A stretch of 64,000 nucleotides of DNA, taken from positions 124,001-188,000 of the forward strand of contig SZNP01000001.1 of the NCBI GenBank assembly GCA_005239435.1. The letters run 5' to 3'. Both the position numbers and the translations under genes were made by a program. Under the pieces are notes generated by a model. It worked only from the letters and a program-made list of their open reading frames with translations. It ran no database searches and was not told the origin of the DNA. Below are positions 1-8,923 of this stretch, in pieces (position 1 is the stretch's first letter; every line of letters starts with the position of its first letter). The DNA is from Halorussus salinisoli. Lineage in GTDB: Archaea > Halobacteriota > Halobacteria > Halobacteriales > Haladaptataceae.

Positions 1-414
1 GTGGCACGTGTTTTCACCCCCCTATTTCGTTTGGAGAGCGACCGGCAAAAGGTTCCGGCCTCCGCGGGACGTCCCGGTCGGACCACGGAAAGAATCGTAC
101 TTATTTATATAAAATCCGTATTCATTTCCTAAATATTGGAGAATATTGCCGAAGGTCCGGATTCGTCGTCCGAGGGCGACCGCTCGAATCGACGCGGTCG
201 GCGCGGCCGCTCGACTCGAACCGGGCGTCGTATCGACGACTCGGCCAGTAGCGGCCGAGGACCCCACTCCGTCGGACGATCGGCAGTTCCTCGAACGAAC
301 GTCTACGGCGCGTCTCTCCCGTTTCGGTTTGGGCCAGATAATCGGGCTTTCAGGCGCTGTACTGTCGGTATTTCCTCGAATAAGTATATCTCCTCTGCCG
401 TCCTCTAGACGGTC
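1..414. other. Intergenic left edge, no convincing gene
   Basis: No convincing coding region is seen here. A 43-codon open frame from base 1 to 132 is more likely a by-product of the origin-box-like motif at 10-36 than a gene. An A/T-rich stretch lies around 100-140, and a TATA-like box around 378-390 fits a leaderless transcript for the membrane-protein gene starting at 415. Confidence 0.5.
10..36 (-). promoter_or_regulatory. Possible Orc1/Cdc6 origin recognition box
   Basis: On the minus strand a TCCAAACGAAA core is followed after two bases by a run of six Gs and then TGAAAAC. Haloarchaeal origin recognition boxes combine a conserved core with an adjacent G-string, and this resembles that layout. 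Only one copy is visible because the window starts here. No orc1/cdc6 gene can be seen, so the call rests on motif resemblance alone. Confidence 0.35.
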
Positions 415-900
415 ATGGCTTCTAATACCCAAACTGAAGCGGAGAGTCTCGTCGGTGAAGAAACTGTAGAGGGAGTCGGAACGGTAGAACGAACGTGGTC
501 GAGTGCGATTCTCGGCGGACTCGCGGGCGGCCTCGTCTTCGGCGTCCTGCTCCAGACGATGGGGATGATGCCCGCCATCGCCTCGCTCTACGGCATGGAG
601 AGCGTCGTCGTCGGGTGGACGGCCCACCTGTTCCACAGCGTCGTGTTCGCGCTGGTCTTCGCGGCCGCAGTGGTCCGCACGGACTACCGGGACGCGGAAC
701 TCGGACCGATTACCGCGCTCGGAGCGGGGTACGGTGTCGTCCTCTGGTTCGTCGCGGCGGCTATCGCGATGCCCCTCTGGATGGGCGCACTCGGGATGGA
801 TGCTCCTGCGATTCCGAACCTCGACGCGAGCAGTCTCGTCGGCCACGTCCTCTACGGCGTGGTGCTCGGCGCGGTGTTCGCAGTCGCGCGGCGGCGCTGA
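415..900 (+). CDS. Four-helix membrane protein, first of two tandem paralogues
   Basis: A 161-residue protein with a polar N-terminus of about 27 residues and then about four hydrophobic helices. It shares the motifs GGLAGGLVFG, HLFHSVVFA, GAGYGVVLW and LVGHVLYGVVLGAVFAV with the next gene, so the two arose by duplication. It resembles a haloarchaeal membrane family of unknown function (DUF6789-like, from memory). The ATG is favoured by a TATA-like box about 28 nt upstream. No catalytic motif is visible and no substrate can be proposed. Confidence 0.8.
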   Translation: MASNTQTEAESLVGEETVEGVGTVERTWSSAILGGLAGGLVFGVLLQTMGMMPAIASLYGMESVVVGWTAHLFHSVVFALVFAAAVVRTDYRDAELGPITALGAGYGVVLWFVAAAIAMPLWMGALGMDAPAIPNLDASSLVGHVLYGVVLGAVFAVARRR

Positions 901-1059
901 ACGATTTTTCCGAACGTCGAGAACCGACCTCCCGACGCCGCAGGAAGGTGACGGATAAGTATCAATTTCGCCCGATAATCGGTCGTGACTCCTCGTCGCT
1001 GGCGTGAACGGTGCGAACGAACGCGCCAGTTTTTGAGCCACGGTACCAGAGTACAGAAT

Positions 1060-1524
1060 ATGGCCGAAGCCGAAACCACGGTTCGACGCGAGCGGCGCGA
1101 CGAGAGTCGGTGGCTCGGCGCGGCGGTCGCCGGACTCGCTGGCGGACTCGTCTTCGGTCTCTATCTCCAGTTCGTCGTTGGCGTCCTTCCGCCGCGGGCG
1201 ACGGCCGACGGCGTGGGGTCGCTGGCGTTCGATTGGGCCGTCCACCTGTTCCACAGTCTCGTGTTCGCCGTCGTCTACGCCGAACTCGTGAGTTGGTCGC
1301 ACCTCGCGCGCTACGCCGACCGCCCCGCGACCGGGGCAGCGGTGGGCGCTGGCTACGGCGTCGTCCTCTGGGCCCTCGCTACTCTCGCCATCGTGGCGTT
1401 CTGGGCCGTGGCGAACACCGTCTGGATACTTCCGATTCCGGGGCCGAACCTCGAAAGCCTCGTCGGCCACGTCCTCTACGGCGTGGTCCTCGGTACCGTC
1501 TTTGCGGTCGTCCGCCGGGCGTGA
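1060..1524 (+). CDS. Four-helix membrane protein, second tandem paralogue
   Basis: A 154-residue membrane protein on the same plan as its left neighbour: charged N-terminus, then GGLVFGLYLQ, HLFHSLVFAVVYAEL, GAGYGVVLW and a nearly identical C-terminal helix LVGHVLYGVVLGTVFAVVRRA. The ATG at 1060 starts the conserved part; upstream in-frame sequence is arginine-rich and unlike the family. The 159-nt gap from its paralogue probably holds a separate promoter. Function unknown. Confidence 0.8.
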   Translation: MAEAETTVRRERRDESRWLGAAVAGLAGGLVFGLYLQFVVGVLPPRATADGVGSLAFDWAVHLFHSLVFAVVYAELVSWSHLARYADRPATGAAVGAGYGVVLWALATLAIVAFWAVANTVWILPIPGPNLESLVGHVLYGVVLGTVFAVVRRA

Positions 1525-1579
1525 GTCGGACGCCCGGCCGTCCCGCTACTCCTCGCAGTGTCGTCTTCCCGTCGCTCCG

Positions 1580-2428
1580 CTACTCCTCGTCTTCGATGGT
1601 CGAGTCCTCGGGGCCTCCGCTGGCTTCGTTGTACATTTCCTTTATGGCCTTCTCGAGCTGGGGATTCCCACCACCGGGCTGGTTTCCGAACGAGAACTCG
1701 CCCTTCCCGTCGATGGACACCCCTTCCGTCCAGCGTTCGTGGGGGTTCTCGCGCTCCTCGCGGAATGTGGACATGAACTCGTAGTTGTACTCCTGGTTCT
1801 CCTTCTCCTGCGGGAAACTCGCGGGGACGGGGACGGTCTCGCCCATCTCCTCCAGCGCGGCGTGCCACTGGTTCTGGTGCATCGTGTCGCGGGCGATGAG
1901 GTACGCGAGCATGTCCTTCATCCCCGGGTCGTCGGTCATCTCGTAGAGGCGAGTCGCCAACAGTCGGCCGGTGGATTCGGCCATGATGTTGGCGTACATG
2001 TTCGCGGCGAGGTTCCCGCTGGCGACGACGAAGTTCCCGCTGAAGGGGTTCCCGTTGGCGTCCACCGGCATCGCGTGAAGTCCGGCAGAGAGCGCCTGTC
2101 GCGGTTGGCCGCCCTTCAACATCGCGTCGATGACGGCGTCGTTCTCGCGGGCCTCCTCGCGCATCTCCTCGGGCGCGCCCTGCAGGTTCTTCGAGACGGC
2201 GGTGGCGAGCATCTCGATGTGACCCAACTCCTCGGCCGCGGTCTCCATCAGCAGGTTCCGGTACTCCTGCTTCTGCTTCGGGACTCCGAAGGCCTGAAAC
2301 ATGTACTGGAGCGCGACCCGCATCTCACCTTCGACCCCGCCGATGGCCTGCTGCAACATCTTGGCGAAGTACGGATCCGGCTCTTCGACCTCGACGTCGT
2401 ACTGAAGTTCGTTGTCGTGGTAAAACAC
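1580..2428 (-). CDS. Manganese (non-heme) catalase
   Basis: A 282-residue ferritin-like four-helix protein that dismutates hydrogen peroxide at a di-manganese centre. The expected ligands are present in order: Glu in GGVEGEM (residue 35), an E-x2-H pair in EELGHIE (about 66-70), a Glu in NIMAESTG, and a His in RDTMHQNQW. The length is normal for the short archaeal/bacterial form. The start is GTG, supported by an unusual (for haloarchaea) GAGGAG Shine-Dalgarno sequence just upstream and a TATA-like box near 2485-2495. It is monocistronic, on the opposite strand to the membrane-protein pair. Confidence 0.92.
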   Translation of the reverse strand: MFYHDNELQYDVEVEEPDPYFAKMLQQAIGGVEGEMRVALQYMFQAFGVPKQKQEYRNLLMETAAEELGHIEMLATAVSKNLQGAPEEMREEARENDAVIDAMLKGGQPRQALSAGLHAMPVDANGNPFSGNFVVASGNLAANMYANIMAESTGRLLATRLYEMTDDPGMKDMLAYLIARDTMHQNQWHAALEEMGETVPVPASFPQEKENQEYNYEFMSTFREERENPHERWTEGVSIDGKGEFSFGNQPGGGNPQLEKAIKEMYNEASGGPEDSTIEDEE

Positions 2429-2538
2429 GGTTTCTCTCCTCAGAAATTCACCACCGCCACCTCGTAATCTGTTTTGGCTGTTGACAATAATATCGCTCTA
2501 GTTGAATTGTTCCCGATAGCTCCGAGTCTCTCGCCCGG

Positions 2539-3516
2539 TCACTCCGCCCCGAGCAGATGGGCCAACAGCGCCTTCTGGGTGTGCATCCGGTTCTCGGCCT
2601 GCTCCCAGACGACTGTCCGGTCGCTCTCCAGTACGTCGGCGGTTATCTCCTCGCCGCGGTGGGCGGGCAGGCAGTGCATCACGGTCGCCTCCGGCGCACC
2701 TGCGAGCAGGTCGTCGTTCACCTGAAAGCCCTCGAAGTCGCCGAGTTTCGCTTCGCGCTCTTCCTCCTCGCCCATGCTGACCCACACGTCGGTGTACACC
2801 ACGTCCGCACCCTCGACTGCCGCCTCGGGGTCGTGGACGACCTCGGGTGCGCAACCTCGTTCGTCGGCACGCGCCAACACGTCGTCGTCGGGTTCGTACC
2901 CTTCGGGCGTCGCCATCGTCAGGTCGAGTCCGGCCATCGCGGCCCCCACGGCGAACGATTGGGCCACGTTGTTGCCGTCGCCGACCCACGCGACTTCCAC
3001 GTCTTCGAAGCCGCCGAACTGCTCGTAGATGGTGAACAGGTCCGCGAGGGTCTGACACGGGTGGGCGTCGTCCGAGAGACCGTTTACCACCGGAACCGAG
3101 GCGTGGGCCGCCATCGATTCGAGGGCGTCGTGGTCGAACACCCGGGCCATCACGGCGTCTACGTACCGCGAGAGGGCGCGGGCGGTGTCGGCGACCGGTT
3201 CGCCGTGGTCGAGGTGGGTCGTGTCCGGCCCGAGGTAGACCGCGTGGCCGCCCAACTGGGTCATCCCCGTCTCGAAGGAGACCCGCGTCCGGGTACTCGG
3301 CTTCTCGAACAGCATGGCGAGCGTCCGGTTGGGCAGGACCGCGTGGGGCTTGCCTGCGCGATGGGCGACCTTCAACTCCCCTGCGGTCGAGAACACTTCG
3401 GCGAGTTCGTCGTCCGAGAGGTTGTCTACGTCGAGGAAGTGGCTGGCTGGCGGTTCGTCGTTCGGGTCGGTCGAGTCCGTCGAATCTGTCGCGGTTTCGC
3501 TGGCGTATTCGTTCAT
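2539..3516 (-). CDS. argF: Ornithine carbamoyltransferase
   Basis: Transfers the carbamoyl group of carbamoyl phosphate to ornithine to give citrulline. The 325-residue protein has the carbamoyl-phosphate motif STRTR, the HPCQTLADL motif and the ornithine-side HCLPAH motif. The N-terminal 30 residues are acidic and Ser/Thr/Asp-rich, and the conserved fold begins at HFLDVDNL. The start at 3516 overlaps the end of argE by 4 nt (ATGA), implying coupled translation. It is the last gene of the lysW-argXCBDEF unit. Confidence 0.95.
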   Translation of the reverse strand: MNEYASETATDSTDSTDPNDEPPASHFLDVDNLSDDELAEVFSTAGELKVAHRAGKPHAVLPNRTLAMLFEKPSTRTRVSFETGMTQLGGHAVYLGPDTTHLDHGEPVADTARALSRYVDAVMARVFDHDALESMAAHASVPVVNGLSDDAHPCQTLADLFTIYEQFGGFEDVEVAWVGDGNNVAQSFAVGAAMAGLDLTMATPEGYEPDDDVLARADERGCAPEVVHDPEAAVEGADVVYTDVWVSMGEEEEREAKLGDFEGFQVNDDLLAGAPEATVMHCLPAHRGEEITADVLESDRTVVWEQAENRMHTQKALLAHLLGAE

Positions 3517-4580
3517 GGTTCGGCGAGGGTCTCGGAGACGTCGGTCAGGACCGCGACGGCGCGGTCGAACTCTCCGAGGTCGAGGTGTTCGTTCGGCGCG
3601 TGGTCCAACTCGGAGTCGCCGGGACCGTAGGTCGCCATCGGGCAGTCCCACACCCCGGCGTAGAGGTTCATGTCGCTGGTTCCGGTTTTGCGAAGGAGTC
3701 GAGGGTCGCCCCCGACTCGTCGAATCGCGGCCCGGAACGCTCGCGCCACCTCGGACCGCGGCGTCTCCATCACGGGCGGAATCGGCGTCTTCCAGTCGAT
3801 TTCGCCCGAGTCCAACTCGCCTTCGACCGTCTCCCGAATCTCCGCCGCGGTCTCGCCGGGCGGAATCCGGAACTGGACCTCCGCGCTCGCCTCGACCGAG
3901 AGACCGTCCGCGGCGGTCCCGCCGGAGAACGCCACCGGCTTGGCAGTCACCTGCTCGAAGACTGGGGTTTCGGCGTCGTCCTCGGCGAACTGCGCTTCGA
4001 CCGCCTGCCACCACGCCATCGCCTCCTGCACCGCGTTTGGGTCGGGCCGGGAGGTGTGGGCCGAGTCGGTGCTGACCGCGTACTCGCCCGCCAGAAAGCC
4101 CCGATAGCCGAGCGTCACGCCGTCGGCACCGGAGGGTTCGCCGTTGACCAGTGCGTCGGGTGCCCCGCGGTCCTCCACGAGGTGGCGCGCGCCGCGGGAG
4201 TCGGTCTCCTCGCCGACGACGCCGACGAAACTGACGCCGGTCTCGACCGCCGCGACTGCCATCGCCGCGAGCGGTCCTTTGGCGTCCACGCTCCCGCGAC
4301 CCCAGAGTTGGGCCGTCCCCTCTCCGTCTTCTTCCACCTGCACCGGGATGTCGCCCGGTACGGTGTCGACGTGCGACGTGAGCAGGACCGAATCGTCGGC
4401 GGGGGCGCGGACGTTACCCACGTCGTCCAGCCAGACCTCCCGGCCCCGCTCCTCGAAGAAGGCCGCGAGGCGCTCGGCGCACTCTCGTTCGTCGCCCGAG
4501 GGCGAGGGAATCGTCACGAGGTCGGCGAGCAGTTGGCGGGCCGCCTCGCTACTCACGGCAACGTTGGCACTCGCGCTCAC
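3513..4580 (-). CDS. argE: [LysW]-L-ornithine hydrolase, ArgE/LysK type
   Basis: A 355-residue M20-family metallopeptidase that releases ornithine from the LysW carrier protein, the step before carbamoylation. Zinc-site motifs are SHVDTVPG, GRGSVDAKGP and GEETDSRGARHL; a late LDHAPNEHLDL supplies another ligand region. The gene overlaps argD upstream and argF downstream by 4 nt each. Context with lysW and argX supports the carrier-dependent enzyme rather than a free acetylornithine deacetylase. Confidence 0.92.
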   Translation of the reverse strand: MSASANVAVSSEAARQLLADLVTIPSPSGDERECAERLAAFFEERGREVWLDDVGNVRAPADDSVLLTSHVDTVPGDIPVQVEEDGEGTAQLWGRGSVDAKGPLAAMAVAAVETGVSFVGVVGEETDSRGARHLVEDRGAPDALVNGEPSGADGVTLGYRGFLAGEYAVSTDSAHTSRPDPNAVQEAMAWWQAVEAQFAEDDAETPVFEQVTAKPVAFSGGTAADGLSVEASAEVQFRIPPGETAAEIRETVEGELDSGEIDWKTPIPPVMETPRSEVARAFRAAIRRVGGDPRLLRKTGTSDMNLYAGVWDCPMATYGPGDSELDHAPNEHLDLGEFDRAVAVLTDVSETLAEP

Positions 4581-5716
4581 GCCGACACCTCCGAGAGGAC
4601 GCTCTCCAGCGCCGCGACCACTTCGTCGGCGTGGGTCTTGTCGATGGTCAGCGGCGGGAGCAGGCGCACCACGGTCCGGCCCGCGGGAAGCGCCAGAATT
4701 CCGTGGTCCATCGCCAGGTGCTTCAGCAGGCGGTTCGCGCCCTGCTCGACCTTCGCACCGAGGAGCAGCCCCTCGCCGCGAACCGTGCGGATTGGTAACT
4801 CACTACCCCTCAGTTTCGACTGGAGATGACTCCCGATTTCCGCGGCGTTCTCCGGCAGGTTCTCGTCGGCGATTACCGAGAGCGTGGCTTCCGCGGCCGC
4901 GCTGACGACCGGCCCGCCCGAGAACGTCGAACCGTGAGACCCCGCGCTCTCGGCTATCCAGTCGGCACAGAGGGTCGCGCCCACGGGGAGACCGCCGCCC
5001 AACCCCTTCGCCGAGGTGAGTACGTCGGGCACGACCCCGCGCTTCTCGCAGGCCCAGAGCGCCCCGGTCCGGCCGAGACCGGTCTGGATTTCGTCCAGAA
5101 TCAGGGCCGACCCGGTTTCGTCCGTCACCCCGCGGGCAGTTTGCAGGTACCCCTCCGGGGCCGGGTTCACGCCGCCCTCGCCCTGAATCGGTTCGAGCAG
5201 GACCGCGGCGGTCTCGTCGTCTACCGCCTCGGCGAGTGCCTCGTCGTCGCCGTAGGGGACGAACTCGAAGTCCCCGGCGAGGGGTTCGAAGGGCTTCTTG
5301 TACTTGGGCTTCCACGTCGCGGAGAGCGACCCCAGCGTCCGACCGTGGAAGCCGCGCTGGGCCGCGACGACTTTCGAGTTGCCGGTCGCGCTCCGGGCGA
5401 ACTTGATGGCGGCCTCGTTGGCCTCGGTCCCGGAGTTGCAGAGCCAGACGTTCTCCACGTCGCCGGGCGCGACCGCGGCGAGTTTGTCGTAGAGCGCGTC
5501 ACGGGCCGAGTTGGGGTAGCTGGCCTGCACGAAGGTCAGCTTCTCGACCTGCGACTGGACCGCCGAGACGACCTCGGGGTGGCAGTGGCCGACCGCGGCG
5601 ACGCCGTAGCTCGCGCCAAAGTCGAGGAACTCGTTGCCCGCATCGTCGTAGAGATACGGTCCCTCACCCGATTCGATCTGAATGGGCTTCTCGGAGTAGA
5701 CGAACCCGCCGGTCAT
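4577..5716 (-). CDS. argD: [LysW]-ornithine/aminoadipate-semialdehyde aminotransferase
   Basis: A 379-residue class-III PLP aminotransferase converting the carrier-bound glutamate semialdehyde to carrier-bound ornithine. Seen: an NSGTEANE phosphate-binding region, HGRTLGSLSAT, the cofactor aspartate in LILDEIQTGLGRTG, and the Schiff-base lysine in LTSAKGLGGGLPVGA. It starts 28 nt after the argB stop and overlaps argE by 4 nt. Confidence 0.94.
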   Translation of the reverse strand: MTGGFVYSEKPIQIESGEGPYLYDDAGNEFLDFGASYGVAAVGHCHPEVVSAVQSQVEKLTFVQASYPNSARDALYDKLAAVAPGDVENVWLCNSGTEANEAAIKFARSATGNSKVVAAQRGFHGRTLGSLSATWKPKYKKPFEPLAGDFEFVPYGDDEALAEAVDDETAAVLLEPIQGEGGVNPAPEGYLQTARGVTDETGSALILDEIQTGLGRTGALWACEKRGVVPDVLTSAKGLGGGLPVGATLCADWIAESAGSHGSTFSGGPVVSAAAEATLSVIADENLPENAAEIGSHLQSKLRGSELPIRTVRGEGLLLGAKVEQGANRLLKHLAMDHGILALPAGRTVVRLLPPLTIDKTHADEVVAALESVLSEVSA

Positions 5717-5744
5717 CTCTCCACCTCCGAGACGAATCTCGACG

Positions 5745-6707
5745 TCATCTGACCGCCCCCGGTTCGAACTCGGTTCCGTGGCCGGTCCGGGCCGCGGTGA
5801 TGGGGTCGCGGTTGTTCGCGTCCGCGACCGTCACCGAGGCCGCACCGCCTTCGAGAGCTTCGACCGCCGCCATGACCTTCTTCGTCATGAACCCCTCGGC
5901 GGCCGCCTCGGCGGCGTCCAGTTCCGCGGGCGTCCCGACCGACTCGATGAGCGAGTCGGGGTCGTCGGGGTCCTCGTAGACGCCAGCCACGTCGGTCAGC
6001 ACGACCAACTCGCCGCCGAGTGCGCCCGCAATCGCGGCGGCCGCGCGGTCGGCGTCGGCGTTGACGGGGGTGTACTCGGTCGCACTCGCGCCGCCCTCGC
6101 CCTCCTCGGCGAGCATGGGCACCGTCACGACCGGGACGTAGCTCCCGGCGAAGAGGGTCTCCAGCAGGCCGTCGTTCACGGCCTCGATTTTGCCGGAGTG
6201 GTCGCCGCGGCGAATCTTCTTCCGGCCGTCTTCGAGGACTCTGACCGCCGACTTGCGCGGGCCGGTCAAGAGCTTCCCGTCCGCGCCCGAGAGACCGACC
6301 GCGTCGACGCCCTCGTTCTGGAGGCCCGCCACGAGGTCGGTGTTGAGTTTCCCGGGCAGGACCATCTCGAACACCTCCATCGTCGTCTCGTCGGTGAAGC
6401 GCCCGACGACCCCGTCGGGCGTCTCGACGTACTCGGGGTCTTCGCCGAGGCGTTCGAGCGTGTCGTCCACTGCCGTGGAACCGCCGTGGACGACCACCAC
6501 GTCCTCGCCGTTGGCGACGAGGTGTGCGACGTCCGCGAGCGCCCCCTCGGGTTCGACTGCGCGCGCGCCGCCGATCTTGACGACGATCGGCGGGTTCCGG
6601 TCCTCGGCGAGTCCGCCGTCAGTTCGCAGTCCGTCGTCGCCGAGGTCGTTGTCGATGAGTTGCTCGTGGGCCGCTTCGAGTTCGTCTTTGGTGTAACGCT
6701 CCGTCAT
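5745..6707 (-). CDS. argB: [LysW]-glutamate/aminoadipate kinase
   Basis: An amino-acid kinase fold protein (320 residues) phosphorylating the side chain of the LysW-linked substrate. Motifs: VVKIGGARAV (ATP site), VVVVHGGSTAVDDTLERLG and YTPVNADADRAAAAIAGAL. The first 40 or so residues are a charged extension ahead of the usual start of the fold. The ATG is nevertheless supported by a 4-nt overlap with the argC stop. Confidence 0.92.
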   Translation of the reverse strand: MTERYTKDELEAAHEQLIDNDLGDDGLRTDGGLAEDRNPPIVVKIGGARAVEPEGALADVAHLVANGEDVVVVHGGSTAVDDTLERLGEDPEYVETPDGVVGRFTDETTMEVFEMVLPGKLNTDLVAGLQNEGVDAVGLSGADGKLLTGPRKSAVRVLEDGRKKIRRGDHSGKIEAVNDGLLETLFAGSYVPVVTVPMLAEEGEGGASATEYTPVNADADRAAAAIAGALGGELVVLTDVAGVYEDPDDPDSLIESVGTPAELDAAEAAAEGFMTKKVMAAVEALEGGAASVTVADANNRDPITAARTGHGTEFEPGAVR

Positions 6708-7867
6708 GGGCTTCCCACCGGGTGCAGTCCCTGAAAGTCGAGTCCAGCGGTCTCTTCGAGGCCGAGCGCGAGATTGGCGGCGTGGACCGCCTGCCCGGCC
6801 GTCCCCTTGACGAGGTTGTCGATGGCGCTGAACACCACGACGCGCTCGTTGCCGGGGTCCAACTCGAAGCCGACTTCGGCGTAGTTGGTTCCCGCGACGG
6901 CCTTGGGTTCGGGGTAGCGATAGACGCCCGACCCGCCGGACTGGAGTCGGACGAAGGGTTCGTCGTCGTAGGTCTCGCGGAAGGCTCCCCAGAGGTCGCC
7001 CTTCGAGACGGGTCCGTCGGGAAAGACGTGGCAGGTCGCGGCCGCGCCGCGAACCATGTCCACGGCGTGCGCGGTGAACGAAACCGAGGCACCTAACTCC
7101 TGCTCGATTTCGGCCTCGTGGCGGTGGCCGGTCGGCGCGTAGGGCCGGACGACGCCCGAGCGCTCGGCGTGGCTTCCGGCCTTGCTCGCGGTCGCGCCGC
7201 CCTCCGAGGAGCCGACTTTCACGTCGGCCACGATACTCTCGTCACCGGACAGGAGTCCGCCCTCGAAAAGGGGGTAGAGACCGAGAATCGTCGCGGTTGC
7301 GTTGCATCCGCCCGCCGCAATCAGGTCCGCGCCGGGCAACTCCCCGCGGTGGAGTTCCGGAAGGGCGTAGACCGCCTCGTCCAGATACTCGGGCGCGTCG
7401 TGACCGTCGTACCACTCGTCGTACTGCTCGACGGTGTTCAACCGGAAGTCGGCGCTCAAATCGACCACGGTGTCGGCCGCCTCGTAGAACTCGTCTATCT
7501 GCTCCATCGAGACGCCGTGCGGCGTCGCGGCGAAGAGGACGTCCACCGAGTCGAGGTCGGCGGGGTCGGAAAACCGGAGGTCGGTTCCCCGGAGGTTCGG
7601 ATGGACGGAGCCGACCGACTTTCCGGCGTACTCGCGGCTGGTCGCGCCCGCGAGGTCGAAGGTCGGGTGGCCCGCCAGCAAACGCAGGAGCTCTCCACCA
7701 GCGAACCCGCTTCCGCCGACGACGGTGGCGGTGAGAGCCTCGCCGGTAGTCTCTTCGTCGGCGGTCTCCTCGTCGGTCGTCTTTTCGTCGGACGCCTTTT
7801 CGTTGGCCATCTTTTCGTCGGCAGTCTCTTCGTCGGCGGTCGTGGACGTCTCGTTGGCGATGGGCAT
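6704..7867 (-). CDS. argC: [LysW]-glutamyl/aminoadipyl phosphate reductase with repeat-rich N-terminus
   Basis: An NADPH-dependent reductase making the carrier-bound semialdehyde. The enzyme proper begins at TATVVGGSGFAGGELLRLL (Rossmann motif), with the catalytic cysteine in AGGCNATATILGLYPL. About 40 extra residues precede it, made of imperfect DEET/DEKM/DEKT units. This is a slippage-type low-complexity tail absent from ordinary ArgC. The ATG at 7867 overlaps the argX stop (ATGA), so the tail is probably translated, although an internal Met start cannot be excluded. Confidence 0.92.
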   Translation of the reverse strand: MPIANETSTTADEETADEKMANEKASDEKTTDEETADEETTGEALTATVVGGSGFAGGELLRLLAGHPTFDLAGATSREYAGKSVGSVHPNLRGTDLRFSDPADLDSVDVLFAATPHGVSMEQIDEFYEAADTVVDLSADFRLNTVEQYDEWYDGHDAPEYLDEAVYALPELHRGELPGADLIAAGGCNATATILGLYPLFEGGLLSGDESIVADVKVGSSEGGATASKAGSHAERSGVVRPYAPTGHRHEAEIEQELGASVSFTAHAVDMVRGAAATCHVFPDGPVSKGDLWGAFRETYDDEPFVRLQSGGSGVYRYPEPKAVAGTNYAEVGFELDPGNERVVVFSAIDNLVKGTAGQAVHAANLALGLEETAGLDFQGLHPVGSP

Positions 7868-8745
7868 CAGGCGACCACCTCCTGTTTCGCGCCAGCTTTG
7901 GCTTCGAGCCAATCGACCACCTTCGCGGGCACGTCGGTCTCGACGGCCTCGTTCAGCGACTTGAACTCGACCGTGTGGTTGACCTCGTGGACGGTGTAGT
8001 TGGCGTCGCTCTCGCCGCCGACTTCCATCAAATCGACGCCGAGTAGGCCGCCGCCGACCGCGTCGCTGGCCTGCTGGACCAACTTCTCGGCCTCGGCGTC
8101 GAGTTCGAATTGGTCGGTCTCCGCGCCCTTCGCGGCGTTCGTGAGCCAGTGGTCCGACGAGCGCACCATCGCGGCGACGGGTTCGCCGTCGGTGGCGAGG
8201 ACGCGAACGTCGCGGCCGGGTTTGTCCACGAACTCCTGGACGTAGAACACCTTGTGCTCGTAGTGGCCGAGCGTGGCCTTGTGTTCGAGAATCGCCTCCG
8301 CGGCGCTCTTCGAGTCGATCTTGGCCATCAGGCGGCCCCACGACCCGACGACGGGTTTGAGGACGCAGGGGTAGCCGAACGTCTCGATGCTCTCCATGGC
8401 GGCTTCCTTGGTGAACGCCACGTCGGTCGCGGGCGTGGGGACGCCAGCACCCGCGAGCGCGAGGCTGTTCTGCACCTTGTCGGCGCAGGTCTGGGCGGTC
8501 TCCGCGGAGTTGACCACGGGGACGCCGTAGGCCTCGCAGAACTTCGTGGCGTAGAGGCTCCGACTCGTGGCGAGACACCGGTCGACCACGAGGTCGAGGT
8601 CCGCGAAGATTTCGGGGGCCTCGTCCAGTCCGAACTGGAGGTCGCGCACGTCGATCTTCACCACGTCGTGGCCGCGCTCGCGGAGCTCCGACAGGAGGAG
8701 CTTCTCGTCCTTCCGAATCCGGGAGTAGAGTAGTCCAACCTGCAA
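7867..8745 (-). CDS. argX: Glutamate-LysW ligase (ATP-grasp), ArgX/LysX
   Basis: A 292-residue RimK-like ATP-grasp ligase that joins the alpha-amino group of glutamate (or aminoadipate) to the C-terminal glutamate of LysW. ATP-grasp signatures include YPCVLKPVVGSWGRLM, VQEFVDKPGRDVRV and VDLMEVGG..YTVHEVNHTVEF. The start is TTG, directly after the lysW stop (1 nt between). Most haloarchaea make lysine by the DAP route, so arginine is the likelier product; that is inference. Confidence 0.9.
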   Translation of the reverse strand: MQVGLLYSRIRKDEKLLLSELRERGHDVVKIDVRDLQFGLDEAPEIFADLDLVVDRCLATSRSLYATKFCEAYGVPVVNSAETAQTCADKVQNSLALAGAGVPTPATDVAFTKEAAMESIETFGYPCVLKPVVGSWGRLMAKIDSKSAAEAILEHKATLGHYEHKVFYVQEFVDKPGRDVRVLATDGEPVAAMVRSSDHWLTNAAKGAETDQFELDAEAEKLVQQASDAVGGGLLGVDLMEVGGESDANYTVHEVNHTVEFKSLNEAVETDVPAKVVDWLEAKAGAKQEVVA

Positions 8746-8746
8746 C

Positions 8747-8911
8747 TTACTCCCCCCAGTCCTCTTCGAGCTCCGGGGCTCGCTGGAGGACTGGCGGGTT
8801 TCGCTCGACGAGTTCCAGTTCCGCGCCGCAGGTCGTACAGTCGACTATCTCTCCTACTTCGGCATTGTCGTGCAGGGTCACGTCCGCCCCGCATTCGACG
8901 CATTCGGTCAT
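8747..8911 (-). CDS. lysW: Amino-group carrier protein LysW
   Basis: A 54-residue acidic zinc-ribbon protein with two CxxC pairs (CVEC at 4-7, CTTC at 25-28) and the diagnostic C-terminal EDWGE, whose last Glu takes the substrate. It carries the intermediates for ArgX, ArgC, ArgB, ArgD and ArgE, which follow on the same strand. It is the first gene of the unit, with a TATA-like element TTTTAAGT about 30 nt upstream, so the mRNA is probably leaderless. Confidence 0.95.
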   Translation of the reverse strand: MTECVECGADVTLHDNAEVGEIVDCTTCGAELELVERNPPVLQRAPELEEDWGE

Positions 8912-8923
8912 AGCAGTTCTTCC

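Noticed and set aside
22..1470. 482-codon minus-strand open frame over the two tandem membrane-protein genes
   Set aside because: Its product is Arg/Glu/Asp-rich with no domain, and it is the antisense shadow of two clear paralogous genes with family-like helices.
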